DNA of 33,301 nucleotides from Sulfurovum sp. (GTDB lineage: Bacteria; Campylobacterota; Campylobacteria; Campylobacterales; Sulfurovaceae), in NCBI GenBank assembly GCA_026985755.1, contig JALSPX010000191.1:1-33301 (forward strand), read 5' to 3'. A program made the translations under genes and the position numbers. The notes below the pieces were generated by a model. The model did not search any database, was not told the origin of the DNA, and saw only the letters and a list, made by a program, of their open reading frames with translations. The stretch's first letter is position 1, and every line of letters starts with the position of its first letter. Below are positions 1 to 8,282 of the stretch, in pieces.

Positions 1-423
1 GGAGAGACGCATCGTATGCAAAGCAGCTCGTTTTATATGCACTATGACCCCTTTGAAGTCTTTGTGGCTACAGGCATACGTAACTTCAAGCCTGAACTCC
101 TCGCTAGCTATAGAGAGTATATTAAAGATGATGCTAAACGAGAAGAGCTACATCACATACTCGAAGCCCTCAAAGCCAAGGGCTATGAGATAGCCCAACC
201 AAAATATAAGAAATTTCCTAGAGGATTCGAAGCGTTCATTGACAAACCACATGCCTATCTAGCCAAGTTTGGTTCCATGTTTGCCTACAAAACATTTAAA
301 CCAGACAAAATATTTTTCTCAGACAAAATCATTGAGCGTAATTTTAAAGTCTATGAAGATATGTTTGACTTGCATCAATGGGTCTACGCGCTTACATCTG
401 TTTCAAATAGCCAAGCGTCTTAA
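1..423 (+). CDS. DUF2461 family protein, 3' part (5' end outside window)
   Basis: The reading frame is open from the first base, five codons before the first ATG at 16, so the true start lies upstream and about 140 C-terminal residues are seen. The C-terminal half carries a block typical of DUF2461 (TIGR02453) proteins: a helix ending in LKAKGYEIAQ, then KKFPRGFEAF, then AYLAKFGSMFAYK, and a closing helix with FKVYEDMFDLHQWVYAL. The upstream piece (GIRNFKPELLASYREYI) also fits this family. DUF2461 proteins are cytosolic and of unknown biochemical function, so no reaction is assigned. The gene ends 71 bases before the NADH dehydrogenase start, with a perfect inverted repeat between them. The family call is from memory of the pattern, not a search. 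Confidence 0.75.
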   Translation, partial: GETHRMQSSSFYMHYDPFEVFVATGIRNFKPELLASYREYIKDDAKREELHHILEALKAKGYEIAQPKYKKFPRGFEAFIDKPHAYLAKFGSMFAYKTFKPDKIFFSDKIIERNFKVYEDMFDLHQWVYALTSVSNSQAS

Positions 424-433
424 ACTCCACACC

Positions 434-449
434 GTTTGCACATGCAAAC
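434..449. promoter_or_regulatory. Perfect 7-bp inverted repeat upstream of ndh
   Basis: GTTTGCA and TGCAAAC are separated by two bases (CA), 45 bases before the ndh ATG. The two-base spacer cannot form a good RNA hairpin, so a dimeric repressor or activator site is more likely than a terminator. No known regulator is assigned. Confidence 0.35.
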
Positions 450-494
450 GCTACTATAAAACTGTGACAATACCTAGAGTGTAGGAGGTAAGTG

Positions 495-1694
495 ATGGGT
501 CACCATGTTGTGATACTTGGTGGGAGTTACGGAGGCATTGCAGCGATGCGACGACTAAGTAGACATCCAGAAATCCAAGTGACTTTGATTGACCAACATC
601 CTTACCACTACTTGCAAACAGAGGGCTACGAATTGATTTCGAGTAATACTTCCTTTGATGAAACCATCGTGAGCCTCCCTGCTCTGTGCGCAAATTATGA
701 AAACGTCACATTTAAACATCGTACGGTTCAAGCTATCGACCCCAAACAGAAAGTCATTCTTCTTACTGATGGCGAAGAGTCGTATGATGTGCTTATCATT
801 GCAGTGGGTAGCGTAACTAAACGTTTCGACTGTGATGAGAATGTATACCACTACTCCAGTGGAGCAAAAAGCCTTCGAGGTGCCGTCAAGCTTCAACAAT
901 TTTTTCAAAAAGAGCTCTATAAGCGTTTAGAATCTGAAAAAGAGGCAAACGAAAATTTCAATATTATTATAGGGGGTGCAGGACTCTCAGGTGTAGAAAT
1001 AGCTGCAGGCATGCAACATTTTTTTAACCGTTACTATAGAAGTAATGCACTTTCATGTGCTACCTTACATATACACCTGATTGCCAGTAGAGATACTGTG
1101 CTTAATGGCATGCATCCAACTATCATAAAAACAGCAAGCAAACGTCTTAAAAAATTACGTGTTATACTTCATACTCAATGTCGTATTGCTGCTTTAGCTG
1201 CACATGAAGCCATACTCACAAACGATACCCATATACCTTTTGATTTTATGATATTTGCAGGAGGAACCACCAGTGCCCCTTGCCTAGAAAATTTAGAAGT
1301 AGAAAAAAACAAAAAGGGGCAAATTATTGTTGATGCATATCTTCGATGTAAAACGTATTCCCATATCTATGTGATTGGTGATAGCGCTGCACTTTTGGAT
1401 AAGAAATCCAAAGCACTTCCTCCTACTGCACAAACTGCCATTCAAAGTGGAGAAGTTGCAGCTTCCAATATCATTCGTTCACTTAAACATAAAACACTGA
1501 AAAAAGCAGATATTAAAATAAAAGGGCTAGCTATTGCATTGGGAGGGAAGTATGCTGCTATAGATTTAGGTAAGATACGCTTTTCAGGTTATACTGCATA
1601 TCTTATCAAAAAGCTAATTGAACGACTCTATAAATGGCCTCTTTGGTGGCTTGTATCGAAAGGGTTTCGCAAGATTGAAGCATGTACTATCTAA
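495..1694 (+). CDS. ndh: Type II NADH:quinone oxidoreductase (NDH-2)
   Basis: Single-subunit, non-proton-pumping flavoprotein that passes electrons from NADH to membrane quinone; 399 residues, the usual size. The N-terminal FAD fold shows VVILGGSYGG within the first 15 residues. A second Rossmann fold for NADH starts at IIIGGAGLSGVEIA near residue 155. The flavin-binding HIYVIGDSAAL lies near residue 290, followed by PPTAQTAIQSGEVAA, the NDH-2 quinone-site pattern. The C-terminal segment KWPLWWLVSKGF is aromatic and amphipathic, as expected for peripheral membrane attachment. I chose ATG 495 over GTG 492 because AGGAGG at 483-488 is six bases from the ATG but only three from the GTG. It ends one base from convergent ruvA, with no terminator between. 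Sulfide:quinone oxidoreductase is a more distant alternative; I do not see that family's cysteine pattern. Confidence 0.85.
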   Translation: MGHHVVILGGSYGGIAAMRRLSRHPEIQVTLIDQHPYHYLQTEGYELISSNTSFDETIVSLPALCANYENVTFKHRTVQAIDPKQKVILLTDGEESYDVLIIAVGSVTKRFDCDENVYHYSSGAKSLRGAVKLQQFFQKELYKRLESEKEANENFNIIIGGAGLSGVEIAAGMQHFFNRYYRSNALSCATLHIHLIASRDTVLNGMHPTIIKTASKRLKKLRVILHTQCRIAALAAHEAILTNDTHIPFDFMIFAGGTTSAPCLENLEVEKNKKGQIIVDAYLRCKTYSHIYVIGDSAALLDKKSKALPPTAQTAIQSGEVAASNIIRSLKHKTLKKADIKIKGLAIALGGKYAAIDLGKIRFSGYTAYLIKKLIERLYKWPLWWLVSKGFRKIEACTI

Positions 1695-1695
1695 T

Positions 1696-2253
1696 CTACA
1701 ATCTCTGTAGCTTTTTTAGCCCTTCTTTTACCAGTGTACTTGTGTCTCCACTTGCACCTTGTAGTGCTTTTTGTATAGCGTCTTTTTTAAAGCCCAGACT
1801 CTCCAGTGCCATGACTGCTTCTCCCAGTGCCCCAGAATCTTTACTCTCTTCATTGCCATCGACGATAAAATCTGCCAGTTCAACAAGTATACGACTCGCT
1901 GCCTTGGGGCCTATGCCTGGTACACGCTTAAGCATACTGACATCTTTTGAAGCCACTACTTTTGCAAAGGTACTTGGTGTAAAAGTAGAACAAATCGCAA
2001 GCCCTACTTTTGGACCTACACCGTTAATTTTAAGGACTGTATCAAACATCTTTTTTTCATTGGTATCCATAAATCCAAAAAGAAGATTGGTATCTTCTCG
2101 TATCACTTGTGTCACATAGAGTTTTACTTTTTGCTCTGAAATCGCATTAGAAGTATTGATAGAGATATGCACTTCATAGATGAGTCCATTGACGTTAAGA
2201 TGTACAAATGTGGGGTCTTTTCTCTCTACTGTGCCTTCTATGCCTACTATCAT
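1696..2253 (-). CDS. ruvA: Holliday junction branch migration protein RuvA
   Basis: RuvA tetramers bind Holliday junctions and load the RuvB motor during recombinational repair. The 185 residues begin with the characteristic MIVGIEGTV of the OB-fold domain. Two helix-hairpin-helix motifs follow, around LKINGVGPKVGLAI (near 75-90) and LKRVPGIGPKAASRIL (near 108-122). An acidic linker then leads to the C-terminal RuvB-contacting domain (ALESLGFKKDAIQKAL). Length is normal for Campylobacterota. The gene is convergent with ndh (one base between stops) and divergent from murJ across a 135-base A/T-rich gap. RuvB and RuvC are not in the window. Confidence 0.95.
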   Translation of the reverse strand: MIVGIEGTVERKDPTFVHLNVNGLIYEVHISINTSNAISEQKVKLYVTQVIREDTNLLFGFMDTNEKKMFDTVLKINGVGPKVGLAICSTFTPSTFAKVVASKDVSMLKRVPGIGPKAASRILVELADFIVDGNEESKDSGALGEAVMALESLGFKKDAIQKALQGASGDTSTLVKEGLKKLQRL

Positions 2254-2350
2254 TATCTACTCCATTCATATTATTTTGAAAAGTATATCACGCTTTTAAA
2301 AATAGTAGCAAAAATATTGCAAATTGACATATTTTCTTTCTATATCAACT

Positions 2351-2362
2351 TTTAGATACAAT
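2351..2362 (+). promoter_or_regulatory. Probable murJ promoter (-10)
   Basis: TTTAGATACAAT ends 26 bases before the murJ ATG; TACAAT at 2357-2362 is the -10. The same (T)AGNTANAAT form recurs before cysS and rseP. A TTGACA at 2324 lies 27 bases upstream, too far for a standard -35, in keeping with weak -35 use in Campylobacterota. Confidence 0.5.
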
Positions 2363-2388
2363 ACGTTCACTTCAAAAAAAAGAGACTT

Positions 2389-3798
2389 ATGCGTTTAAAA
2401 TCTATTTTTACTAACAGCTTTGGAATACTACTCTCAAGAATTACTGGATTAGTACGTGATATTCTTATGACCTCAGCACTTGGTGCATCTGTCTGGCTTG
2501 ATATGTTTATCGTAGCCTTTAAACTTCCCAATCTTTTTCGTCGTATTTTTGCAGAGGGAGCGTTTACACAAGCATTTATGCCATCCTTTGTCGCTTCTGC
2601 ACACAAGGGTGTCTTTGCAACAGCCATTTTTTTACGCTTTGTGCTTTTTCTTTTGGGTCTATCAATCATTATTACAATATTCCCAGAACCACTTACCAAG
2701 CTTATGGCATGGGGATGGGATAGTGATAAGATTAGTGATACAGGAGTACTTACAGCCATTAACTTTTGGTATTTAGATTTTATTTTCATTGTTTCATTTT
2801 TGGCTGCACTCTTACAATACAAAAACCACTTTGCAACCACAGCACTCTCTACCATATTACTTAATATTAGCATGATTGCTGCTTTACTGTTCTATATAAA
2901 ATCCGATCCAAAAACTGTCGCATACGCACTAAGTTTTTCTGTGGTTATAGGAGGTCTCTTGCAGGTCATTGCACATATAGTGACAATAAAAAAACTCTCC
3001 CTACACAAGATACTCATAGGTGGATGGAGATACAAAAAAGTCAAAAATATAGAGGAAGAAAAGAAAAAATTTAATAGACTTTTTTTCCCTAGTATATTAG
3101 GAAATTCTGCACCACAACTTGCCGCACTCTTAGATACATTTTTAGCGACATTCTTAGTGACAGGTTCTGTCTCAGCCCTCTTTTTTGCCAATCGAATATT
3201 CCAATTGCCTCTAGCCCTCATCGCTATTGCTACGGCTACTGTACTCTTCCCTGCTGTGTCAAAAGCACTCAAGCACAATAATCAAGCCCTAGCCTATGAA
3301 AATCTCAGTAAAGCCTTTTGGCTACTCACATTTTTATTGGGTGCAGCCATGATAGGTGGCTATTTTTTAGCCGAACCTATCATTTGGCTCATCTTTGAAC
3401 ATGGAAATTATACAATGCAGATGAGTCAAAATACTGCTCGGGTACTACAGATGTATATGGTAGGCTTACTTCCTTTTGGATTGGCAAAACTTTTTTCTAT
3501 GTATCTTTTTGCCTCTCACAAGCATGGTAAGGCTGCAAAAATTGTCATCTATCAGCTTATCATCTCATCTATTTTTTCACTGATACTCATGAAACCTATG
3601 GGTGCGATGGGACTAGCATTAGCTGGTAGTATTGGGGGATGGGTTCTATTGATACTTACGATAAGAGAAGTGGGGTTTGATATATTTAAAGAGATAATTA
3701 AATCTAAAAAATCACTTTTATTTGTTTTATCTATGGTCATTTTTGGAATGATATTTTATAGTATCAATAGCTATCTTGTTATATGGATACGTACATAA
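2389..3798 (+). CDS. murJ: Lipid II flippase MurJ (MviN)
   Basis: MurJ moves lipid II, the undecaprenyl-linked peptidoglycan precursor, from the inner to the outer leaflet of the inner membrane. The 469-residue protein is hydrophobic throughout, consistent with about 13-14 membrane helices. Its N-terminus carries the family signature: SRITGLVRDILMTSALGAS, then KLPNLFRRIFAEGAFTQAFM, including the arginines and acidic residue typical of the central cavity. RIFQLPLALIAIATATVLFP near 270 is a second conserved block. The gene has its own promoter, diverges from ruvA and converges with the PAS gene, with stops three bases apart. Length and motifs are normal. Confidence 0.94.
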   Translation: MRLKSIFTNSFGILLSRITGLVRDILMTSALGASVWLDMFIVAFKLPNLFRRIFAEGAFTQAFMPSFVASAHKGVFATAIFLRFVLFLLGLSIIITIFPEPLTKLMAWGWDSDKISDTGVLTAINFWYLDFIFIVSFLAALLQYKNHFATTALSTILLNISMIAALLFYIKSDPKTVAYALSFSVVIGGLLQVIAHIVTIKKLSLHKILIGGWRYKKVKNIEEEKKKFNRLFFPSILGNSAPQLAALLDTFLATFLVTGSVSALFFANRIFQLPLALIAIATATVLFPAVSKALKHNNQALAYENLSKAFWLLTFLLGAAMIGGYFLAEPIIWLIFEHGNYTMQMSQNTARVLQMYMVGLLPFGLAKLFSMYLFASHKHGKAAKIVIYQLIISSIFSLILMKPMGAMGLALAGSIGGWVLLILTIREVGFDIFKEIIKSKKSLLFVLSMVIFGMIFYSINSYLVIWIRT

Positions 3799-3801
3799 TG
3801 A

Positions 3802-4320
3802 TTATCTACTACGGTCAATATGCTCTGAGAAATTAGAACTTTCTAAAAATATAGGATGATCTATATATTCACTGCCGTGATATTTTGCATAGATTTCACT
3901 TATCTCTTTTATTTTTTCTGCGTCAGGAATTTTTCTACCTGCTACGAAACCTACAATTTTACCATTCTCATCTAGTTTTGCTTGAATAAAGACAAGCACC
4001 CAATAGTATTTTCCATCTTTTCGTAAATTTTTTACATAACCATGCCATATTTTTTTTTGGGAAATAATCTTCCACATGCCTCTAAAAGCACCTTTTGGCA
4101 TATCTGGATGACGGTTAATACTATGTGGTGCACCTATTAATTCCTCCCTAGAAAAACCTGTCATTTCTCTAAATTTTCGATTGGCATACGTAATAATACC
4201 TTTAGTATCTGTCTCAGTAATCATCACTCCACCATCAAAAATAACCTCTTCATCTACAGGCTGGCTTTTAAATATTTGCTCTTTCGTTATGGTGTTTTCT
4301 ACAATCAATGCATTTTCCAT
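3802..4320 (-). CDS. Aer/CetB-like FAD-PAS energy taxis sensor
   Basis: A 172-residue soluble protein that is essentially one PAS domain. The core closely resembles the N-terminal PAS of Escherichia coli Aer: FREMTGFSREELIG, then NRHPDMPKGAFRGMW, then WHGYVKNLRKDGKYYWV. In Aer these residues bind FAD and read the redox state of the electron-transport chain. There is no HAMP or MCP domain, which is the CetB arrangement of Campylobacter jejuni, where CetB signals through the separate membrane receptor CetA. No CetA-like gene is in the window, so a partner elsewhere is inferred. Start choice: GGGAG (4326-4330) lies five bases before ATG 4320; a longer frame from 4347 has no ribosome binding site and would begin inside the leader. 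Chemotaxis or another PAS role remain possible. Confidence 0.82.
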   Translation of the reverse strand: MENALIVENTITKEQIFKSQPVDEEVIFDGGVMITETDTKGIITYANRKFREMTGFSREELIGAPHSINRHPDMPKGAFRGMWKIISQKKIWHGYVKNLRKDGKYYWVLVFIQAKLDENGKIVGFVAGRKIPDAEKIKEISEIYAKYHGSEYIDHPIFLESSNFSEHIDRSR

Positions 4321-4360
4321 CATTTCTCCCGAGACACTACAGTGCATCTAATATATAAAA

Positions 4361-4366
4361 ATTATA
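4361..4366 (-). promoter_or_regulatory. -10 box of the PAS sensor gene
   Basis: Read on the minus strand, TGGATATAAT gives a perfect TATAAT 40 bases before the chosen ATG. Transcription would start near 4354, leaving a leader with the GGGAG ribosome binding site. Confidence 0.5.
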
Positions 4367-4415
4367 TCCAAAAAAAGTCAAACGATAAGATTAGAGGTGT
4401 CCTAAATAGATTTTA

Positions 4416-4423
4416 GCTATAAT
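4416..4423 (+). promoter_or_regulatory. -10 box of the cysS-msbA operon
   Basis: TTTTAGCTATAAT holds a perfect TATAAT at 4418-4423, 37 bases before the cysS ATG. The same TAGCTATAAT stands before rseP at 29351-29360. No -35 consensus is visible. Confidence 0.6.
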
Positions 4424-4460
4424 CTCATCTATAATAATTTAGATAAAGGTACTCCTAGCC

Positions 4461-5861
4461 ATGCAAATTTATGACAGTGTACAAAAAAAGAAACTCACCT
4501 TTTCACCTATAGTCCCAAACAAAGCAAGTATTTATATCTGCGGCCCTACTGTATATGATGATGCCCACTTAGGTCATGCACGATCCAGTCTAGCATTTGA
4601 TTTACTCTCTCGTACACTCACATCACATGGATATGAAGTAACTTTATGTAAAAATTTTACGGATATAGATGATAAAATCATCAAAAAAGTAGAAGAGACA
4701 GGTAAAAGTATGGAAGAGATAACCTCTTTTTATATTGACCGATATCTTTCAGAAATGACAGCACTTGGTATTCAAAGAGCCAATATAGAGCCTAAAGCTA
4801 CAGAGTCATTGGATGCCATCGAAGCGATGATACAAAAACTCATAGACAAAGATATTGCTTATGTCATCTCCACAGGGGATGTCTATTTTGATACCTCAAA
4901 AGACACGCACTATGGAAATATCTCACACCGTGTAGCAGACGATGAAGATAGTCAAAGCCGTGTAGAACATACTACCGAAAAACGAAACCCCAAAGATTTT
5001 GCTTTGTGGAAAGCCTGTAAAGGAGAAGATGATATCTGTTTTGATACTCACTTCTCTCGTGGTCGTCCCGGCTGGCACATAGAGTGTTCTGCCATGATAG
5101 AGAAACATTTTACAGGCAATGGTGAATACAGTATAGACATTCATGGAGGAGGTGCAGATCTGCTCTTCCCTCATCATGAAAATGAAGCGGCACAGTCTCG
5201 CTGTGCCACAGGACACGAACTTGCCAAGTACTGGATGCATAACGGCTTTGTACAGATAGATGGAGAGAAGATGTCTAAAAGTCTAGGCAATAGTTTTTTT
5301 CTCAAGGATGCTCTCAAACTTTATGATGGAGAAATATTACGTTATTATCTAAACTCTATACACTATAGAAATGACTTCAACTTCTCTGAAGAGGAATTAC
5401 AACTCAATAAAAAAAGATTGGACAAACTCTATAGACTAAAGAAACGCCTCATGCCAGGTAAAGCCTCCCTTCCTAATAAAACATTTAAAAAGCTACTGCT
5501 TGATGATATGGCTGATGATCTTAATATCTCTATGGCACTCGCACATATAGATGAAATGATAGCCACAGCTAATGATACTTTGGACAATAATCCAAAGGAC
5601 AAAGGATTTAAAAAAGAGACTTTGGCTAATATAGAATTTATAGATGAGATACTTGGATTTGGAGGTAAAGAACCATTTTCTTATTTTCAAATAGGTGTAG
5701 ATGATGCACTCAAAGAAAAAGTAGAGACGCTCATTGAAGCACGCCTGGAAGCCAAAAAAAATAGAGACTTTTCTCGTTCAGATGCCATACGTGAGGAGCT
5801 TACTGCCCTTGGTATTTCTATTATGGATACTCCTGATGGCACACTTTGGGAAAAATCTTAA
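4461..5861 (+). CDS. cysS: Cysteinyl-tRNA synthetase
   Basis: Class I aminoacyl-tRNA synthetase that charges tRNA(Cys) with cysteine. The 466 residues match the family length. The N-terminal ICGPTVYDDAHLGHAR holds the zinc-ligand Cys28 and the HLGH version of the HIGH motif at residues 36-39. Further zinc ligands come from WHIECSAM near 210 and the FPHHENE stretch near 235. KMSKS sits at about 270-274, followed by the anticodon-binding C-terminal domain with the typical ALGISIMDTPDGTLWE ending. The stop codon abuts the ATG of the MsbA gene, so the two are cotranscribed and probably translationally coupled. Confidence 0.96.
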   Translation: MQIYDSVQKKKLTFSPIVPNKASIYICGPTVYDDAHLGHARSSLAFDLLSRTLTSHGYEVTLCKNFTDIDDKIIKKVEETGKSMEEITSFYIDRYLSEMTALGIQRANIEPKATESLDAIEAMIQKLIDKDIAYVISTGDVYFDTSKDTHYGNISHRVADDEDSQSRVEHTTEKRNPKDFALWKACKGEDDICFDTHFSRGRPGWHIECSAMIEKHFTGNGEYSIDIHGGGADLLFPHHENEAAQSRCATGHELAKYWMHNGFVQIDGEKMSKSLGNSFFLKDALKLYDGEILRYYLNSIHYRNDFNFSEEELQLNKKRLDKLYRLKKRLMPGKASLPNKTFKKLLLDDMADDLNISMALAHIDEMIATANDTLDNNPKDKGFKKETLANIEFIDEILGFGGKEPFSYFQIGVDDALKEKVETLIEARLEAKKNRDFSRSDAIREELTALGISIMDTPDGTLWEKS

Positions 5862-7565
5862 ATGAAAAATCTCCTCAAGCAATACCTTCCCTATTTAATA
5901 GGCTATAAAAAAGAATTTTTTTGGGCTCTATTAGGTATGGTTGCTGTAGCCATAGGTACTGCAGGCACAGCACAGCTCATAAAACCCATACTTGATGACG
6001 TTTTCATCAACAAAGATATAGAGATGCTTTCTCTTATGCCCTTTATGCTTGTAGCTGTCTTTGCGCTAAAAGGTATAGGCGGATACATACAAACATATTA
6101 TACTTCTTATATCGGACAAGATGTTGTACGAAAACTACGTGACAAACTTGTCTCGCATCTTAGCTACTTAGATATAGATTTTTTTAAAAAAATGCACACA
6201 GGAGAGATACTCTCACGCATCACCAATGACATCACTCGTATTCAAGTCGTTGTTGCCAATATTATACCTGATCTCATCAGAGAAAGTCTCACTATTATTG
6301 CACTTACTGGCTATGTTATTTATGAGAGTCCTAAGCTTGCATTTTACTTTCTTATTATTATGCCTTTGGCTATTTTCCCTCTTAGTAGACTTGCTAAAAA
6401 AATGCGTAAATATTCCAAGTTATCACAAGAAAGTACTGCAGATATGACAACGAGACTAGGAGAGATACTCTCAAATATTGAAGTCATTAAATCAAATTCT
6501 ACGCAAACCTATGAACAAAAACGTTTCTCTATAGAGAATCAAAATGTCTTCAAATTTATCATGAAACAGATAAAAACAAATGCACTTATCTCTCCTATCA
6601 TGGAGATATTGGGAGCAGTTGCCATAGGTATTGTTATTTATATAGGTGGCAAAGAGGTCATTGATAACCATATGAGTGTCGGTGCATTTTTTGCTTTCGC
6701 CACTGCACTTTTTATGCTCTATACACCTATTAAGAGACTCTCAAATCTCTATAACAAAGCACAAGATGCCATTAGTGCCAATACACGGATGAAAGAACTT
6801 TTAGATACACAATCTCTTATTCAATCTGGTGAGCATACACTTAAAGAAACTATCACAAGTATCAAATTTAATGATGTCTCTTTATCTTATGAACATACGC
6901 CTGCACTCAGAAATATCTCATTTTCTGCCACAAAAGGACAATCTATAGCTCTTGTTGGAGACAGTGGGGCAGGAAAAAGTTCATTGGTCAACTTATTAGT
7001 ACGTTTTTACGATCCATCTTCAGGAGATATCCTCATAAATAATAGACCAAATCAAGACTTTACGCTTCATTCTCTTCATAAAAAAATTGCCTATGTAACA
7101 CAACGCGTGTATATTTTTAATGACACTATCGCCTCCAATGTTGCATATGGAGAAGCCATCGATGAATCTCGGGTAAAACTTGCTCTTCAAAAGGCATATG
7201 CCATGGAGTTTGTAGATAAATTAGAAAATGGAATCCATACACTCTTATCAGAAAATGGTAACAACTTGTCTGGAGGACAAAGACAACGTATTGCCTTGGC
7301 ACGTGCACTCTATAAAAACCCTGATGTGCTTATACTTGATGAAGCGACATCAGCACTGGATAACACAAGTGAAACACTCATTCAAAAAGCACTTCAGGCA
7401 TTAAAAAATGATATGATTACTTTTACAGTGGCACACAGATTAAGTACTATCAATGAAGCAGATGTCATACTTGTTTTTGAAAATGGTGAAATTATATGTA
7501 GAGGTACCCATAGTGAATTACTCAAACAATGCCATGTTTATCAAAAGCTTTCAAAAATAATATAG
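5862..7565 (+). CDS. msbA: MsbA-type lipid A/LPS ABC flippase
   Basis: A fused ABC exporter half-transporter of 567 residues that works as a homodimer in the inner membrane, most likely flipping lipid A-core. Six membrane helices fill residues 10-320, with GEILSRITNDITRIQ typical of the coupling region. The ATPase has Walker A GDSGAGKSS near 366-374, the signature LSGGQRQR near 469, Walker B VLILDEATSALD near 490 and the switch histidine in TVAHRLSTI. Placement directly after cysS is fixed by the abutting TAA-ATG junction. Other lipid or multidrug exporters have the same architecture; MsbA is favoured by size and the envelope-gene setting. Confidence 0.83.
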   Translation: MKNLLKQYLPYLIGYKKEFFWALLGMVAVAIGTAGTAQLIKPILDDVFINKDIEMLSLMPFMLVAVFALKGIGGYIQTYYTSYIGQDVVRKLRDKLVSHLSYLDIDFFKKMHTGEILSRITNDITRIQVVVANIIPDLIRESLTIIALTGYVIYESPKLAFYFLIIMPLAIFPLSRLAKKMRKYSKLSQESTADMTTRLGEILSNIEVIKSNSTQTYEQKRFSIENQNVFKFIMKQIKTNALISPIMEILGAVAIGIVIYIGGKEVIDNHMSVGAFFAFATALFMLYTPIKRLSNLYNKAQDAISANTRMKELLDTQSLIQSGEHTLKETITSIKFNDVSLSYEHTPALRNISFSATKGQSIALVGDSGAGKSSLVNLLVRFYDPSSGDILINNRPNQDFTLHSLHKKIAYVTQRVYIFNDTIASNVAYGEAIDESRVKLALQKAYAMEFVDKLENGIHTLLSENGNNLSGGQRQRIALARALYKNPDVLILDEATSALDNTSETLIQKALQALKNDMITFTVAHRLSTINEADVILVFENGEIICRGTHSELLKQCHVYQKLSKII

Positions 7566-7633
7566 GTAAGAGTTTCTTAACACAAATGTGGATACTATAC
7601 TACTTAATTAATTATAAATTACGGAGAAATCAT

Positions 7634-8137
7634 ATGTCAAGAGTTTTTATTCTCTTTTTACTCACTTTTAGTTTACTATTTAGTCAGGAGACTGAAGAGT
7701 TTCCATTTATTGGTGTCACTGTCTCGTACGATTCATCAGATATATTAACAACTACCAACAAGGTCAACACAATAGATAATACCAATATTGGTATACGCTA
7801 CGGACAGCAGACTGTTGATTGGCGTTCTATGCTAACATATAGTCGTTCAAGTGGTCAAAAATTTCTCACAGCAGAAATAGACAGAATTCTCTTAGATGAA
7901 CTTTTTGGTACTTCTTATGTAAGACCATACTTAGGATTAGTAGCAGGGATTGTTAAATTCGATGAGATAACACTCCTTGATAATAGTCTTTACTTTTATG
8001 GATTCAATGGTGGTCTTATTATCTATACGACAGATAATATAGATGCAGATATCTCTTACCACTATTATGAAACATTCGATGATACAGAAGTAGCCAATAT
8101 GCAGGGTGCAACACTCTCTTTCCACTACTTTTATTAG
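7634..8137 (+). CDS. Small outer-membrane beta-barrel protein, function unknown
   Basis: A 167-residue protein with a clear signal peptide (SRVFILFLLTFSLLFSQ, cleavage before ETEEF) and alternating strands ending in the aromatic LSFHYFY, the usual C-terminal signature for BAM-dependent insertion. About eight strands would fit. ATG 7634 is chosen because CGGAGAAA (7622-7629) lies just upstream and the signal peptide starts there; the same frame can be read back into msbA, but that extension is implausible. It follows msbA by 68 bases, so it may be in the cysS-msbA transcript. I do not recognise a specific family; the repeated YDSS, NIGIRYGQQ and YVRPYLGLVAG look like a generic OmpW/Opacity-type barrel. 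Confidence 0.7.
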   Translation: MSRVFILFLLTFSLLFSQETEEFPFIGVTVSYDSSDILTTTNKVNTIDNTNIGIRYGQQTVDWRSMLTYSRSSGQKFLTAEIDRILLDELFGTSYVRPYLGLVAGIVKFDEITLLDNSLYFYGFNGGLIIYTTDNIDADISYHYYETFDDTEVANMQGATLSFHYFY

Positions 8138-8173
8138 AAGTTGGCTATAAATTCATTTCAAGCAAAGCTTCTT

Positions 8174-8253
8174 GGGCTACGCTGATGCTAAGTCATGCCT
8201 AATCAAGGTATAGACTGTGATAACTTCAGCACTTGCCCTTTGCGACTAGTCGC
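8174..8253 (+). other. Possible structured leader before pyrD
   Basis: The 145-base gap before pyrD is long for this compact region and contains matched segments: GGGC (8174-8177) with GCCC (8235-8238), GCTGA (8181-8185) with TCAGC (8226-8230), and a perfect 12-base palindrome GCGACTAGTCGC at 8242-8253, 29 bases before the GTG start. A TATAAA at about 8148 could be the -10. No named riboswitch is recognised; folding and an alignment of related leaders are needed. Confidence 0.3.
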
Positions 8254-8282
8254 TCTAAATTCACAATCTGTTGGAGAGTATA

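Noticed and set aside
1682..2119. A 145-codon plus-strand frame opposite ruvA
   Set aside because: ruvA is unmistakable on the minus strand; the Ser-rich product is its mirror.
2324..2362. TTGACA and TACAAT as a complete sigma-70 promoter for murJ
   Set aside because: The spacing is 27 bases, about ten too many. Only the -10 is kept.
8160..8255. tRNA or small RNA gene before pyrD
   Set aside because: Pairings exist, but no cloverleaf with T-loop or anticodon arm can be drawn, so only a possible leader is reported.
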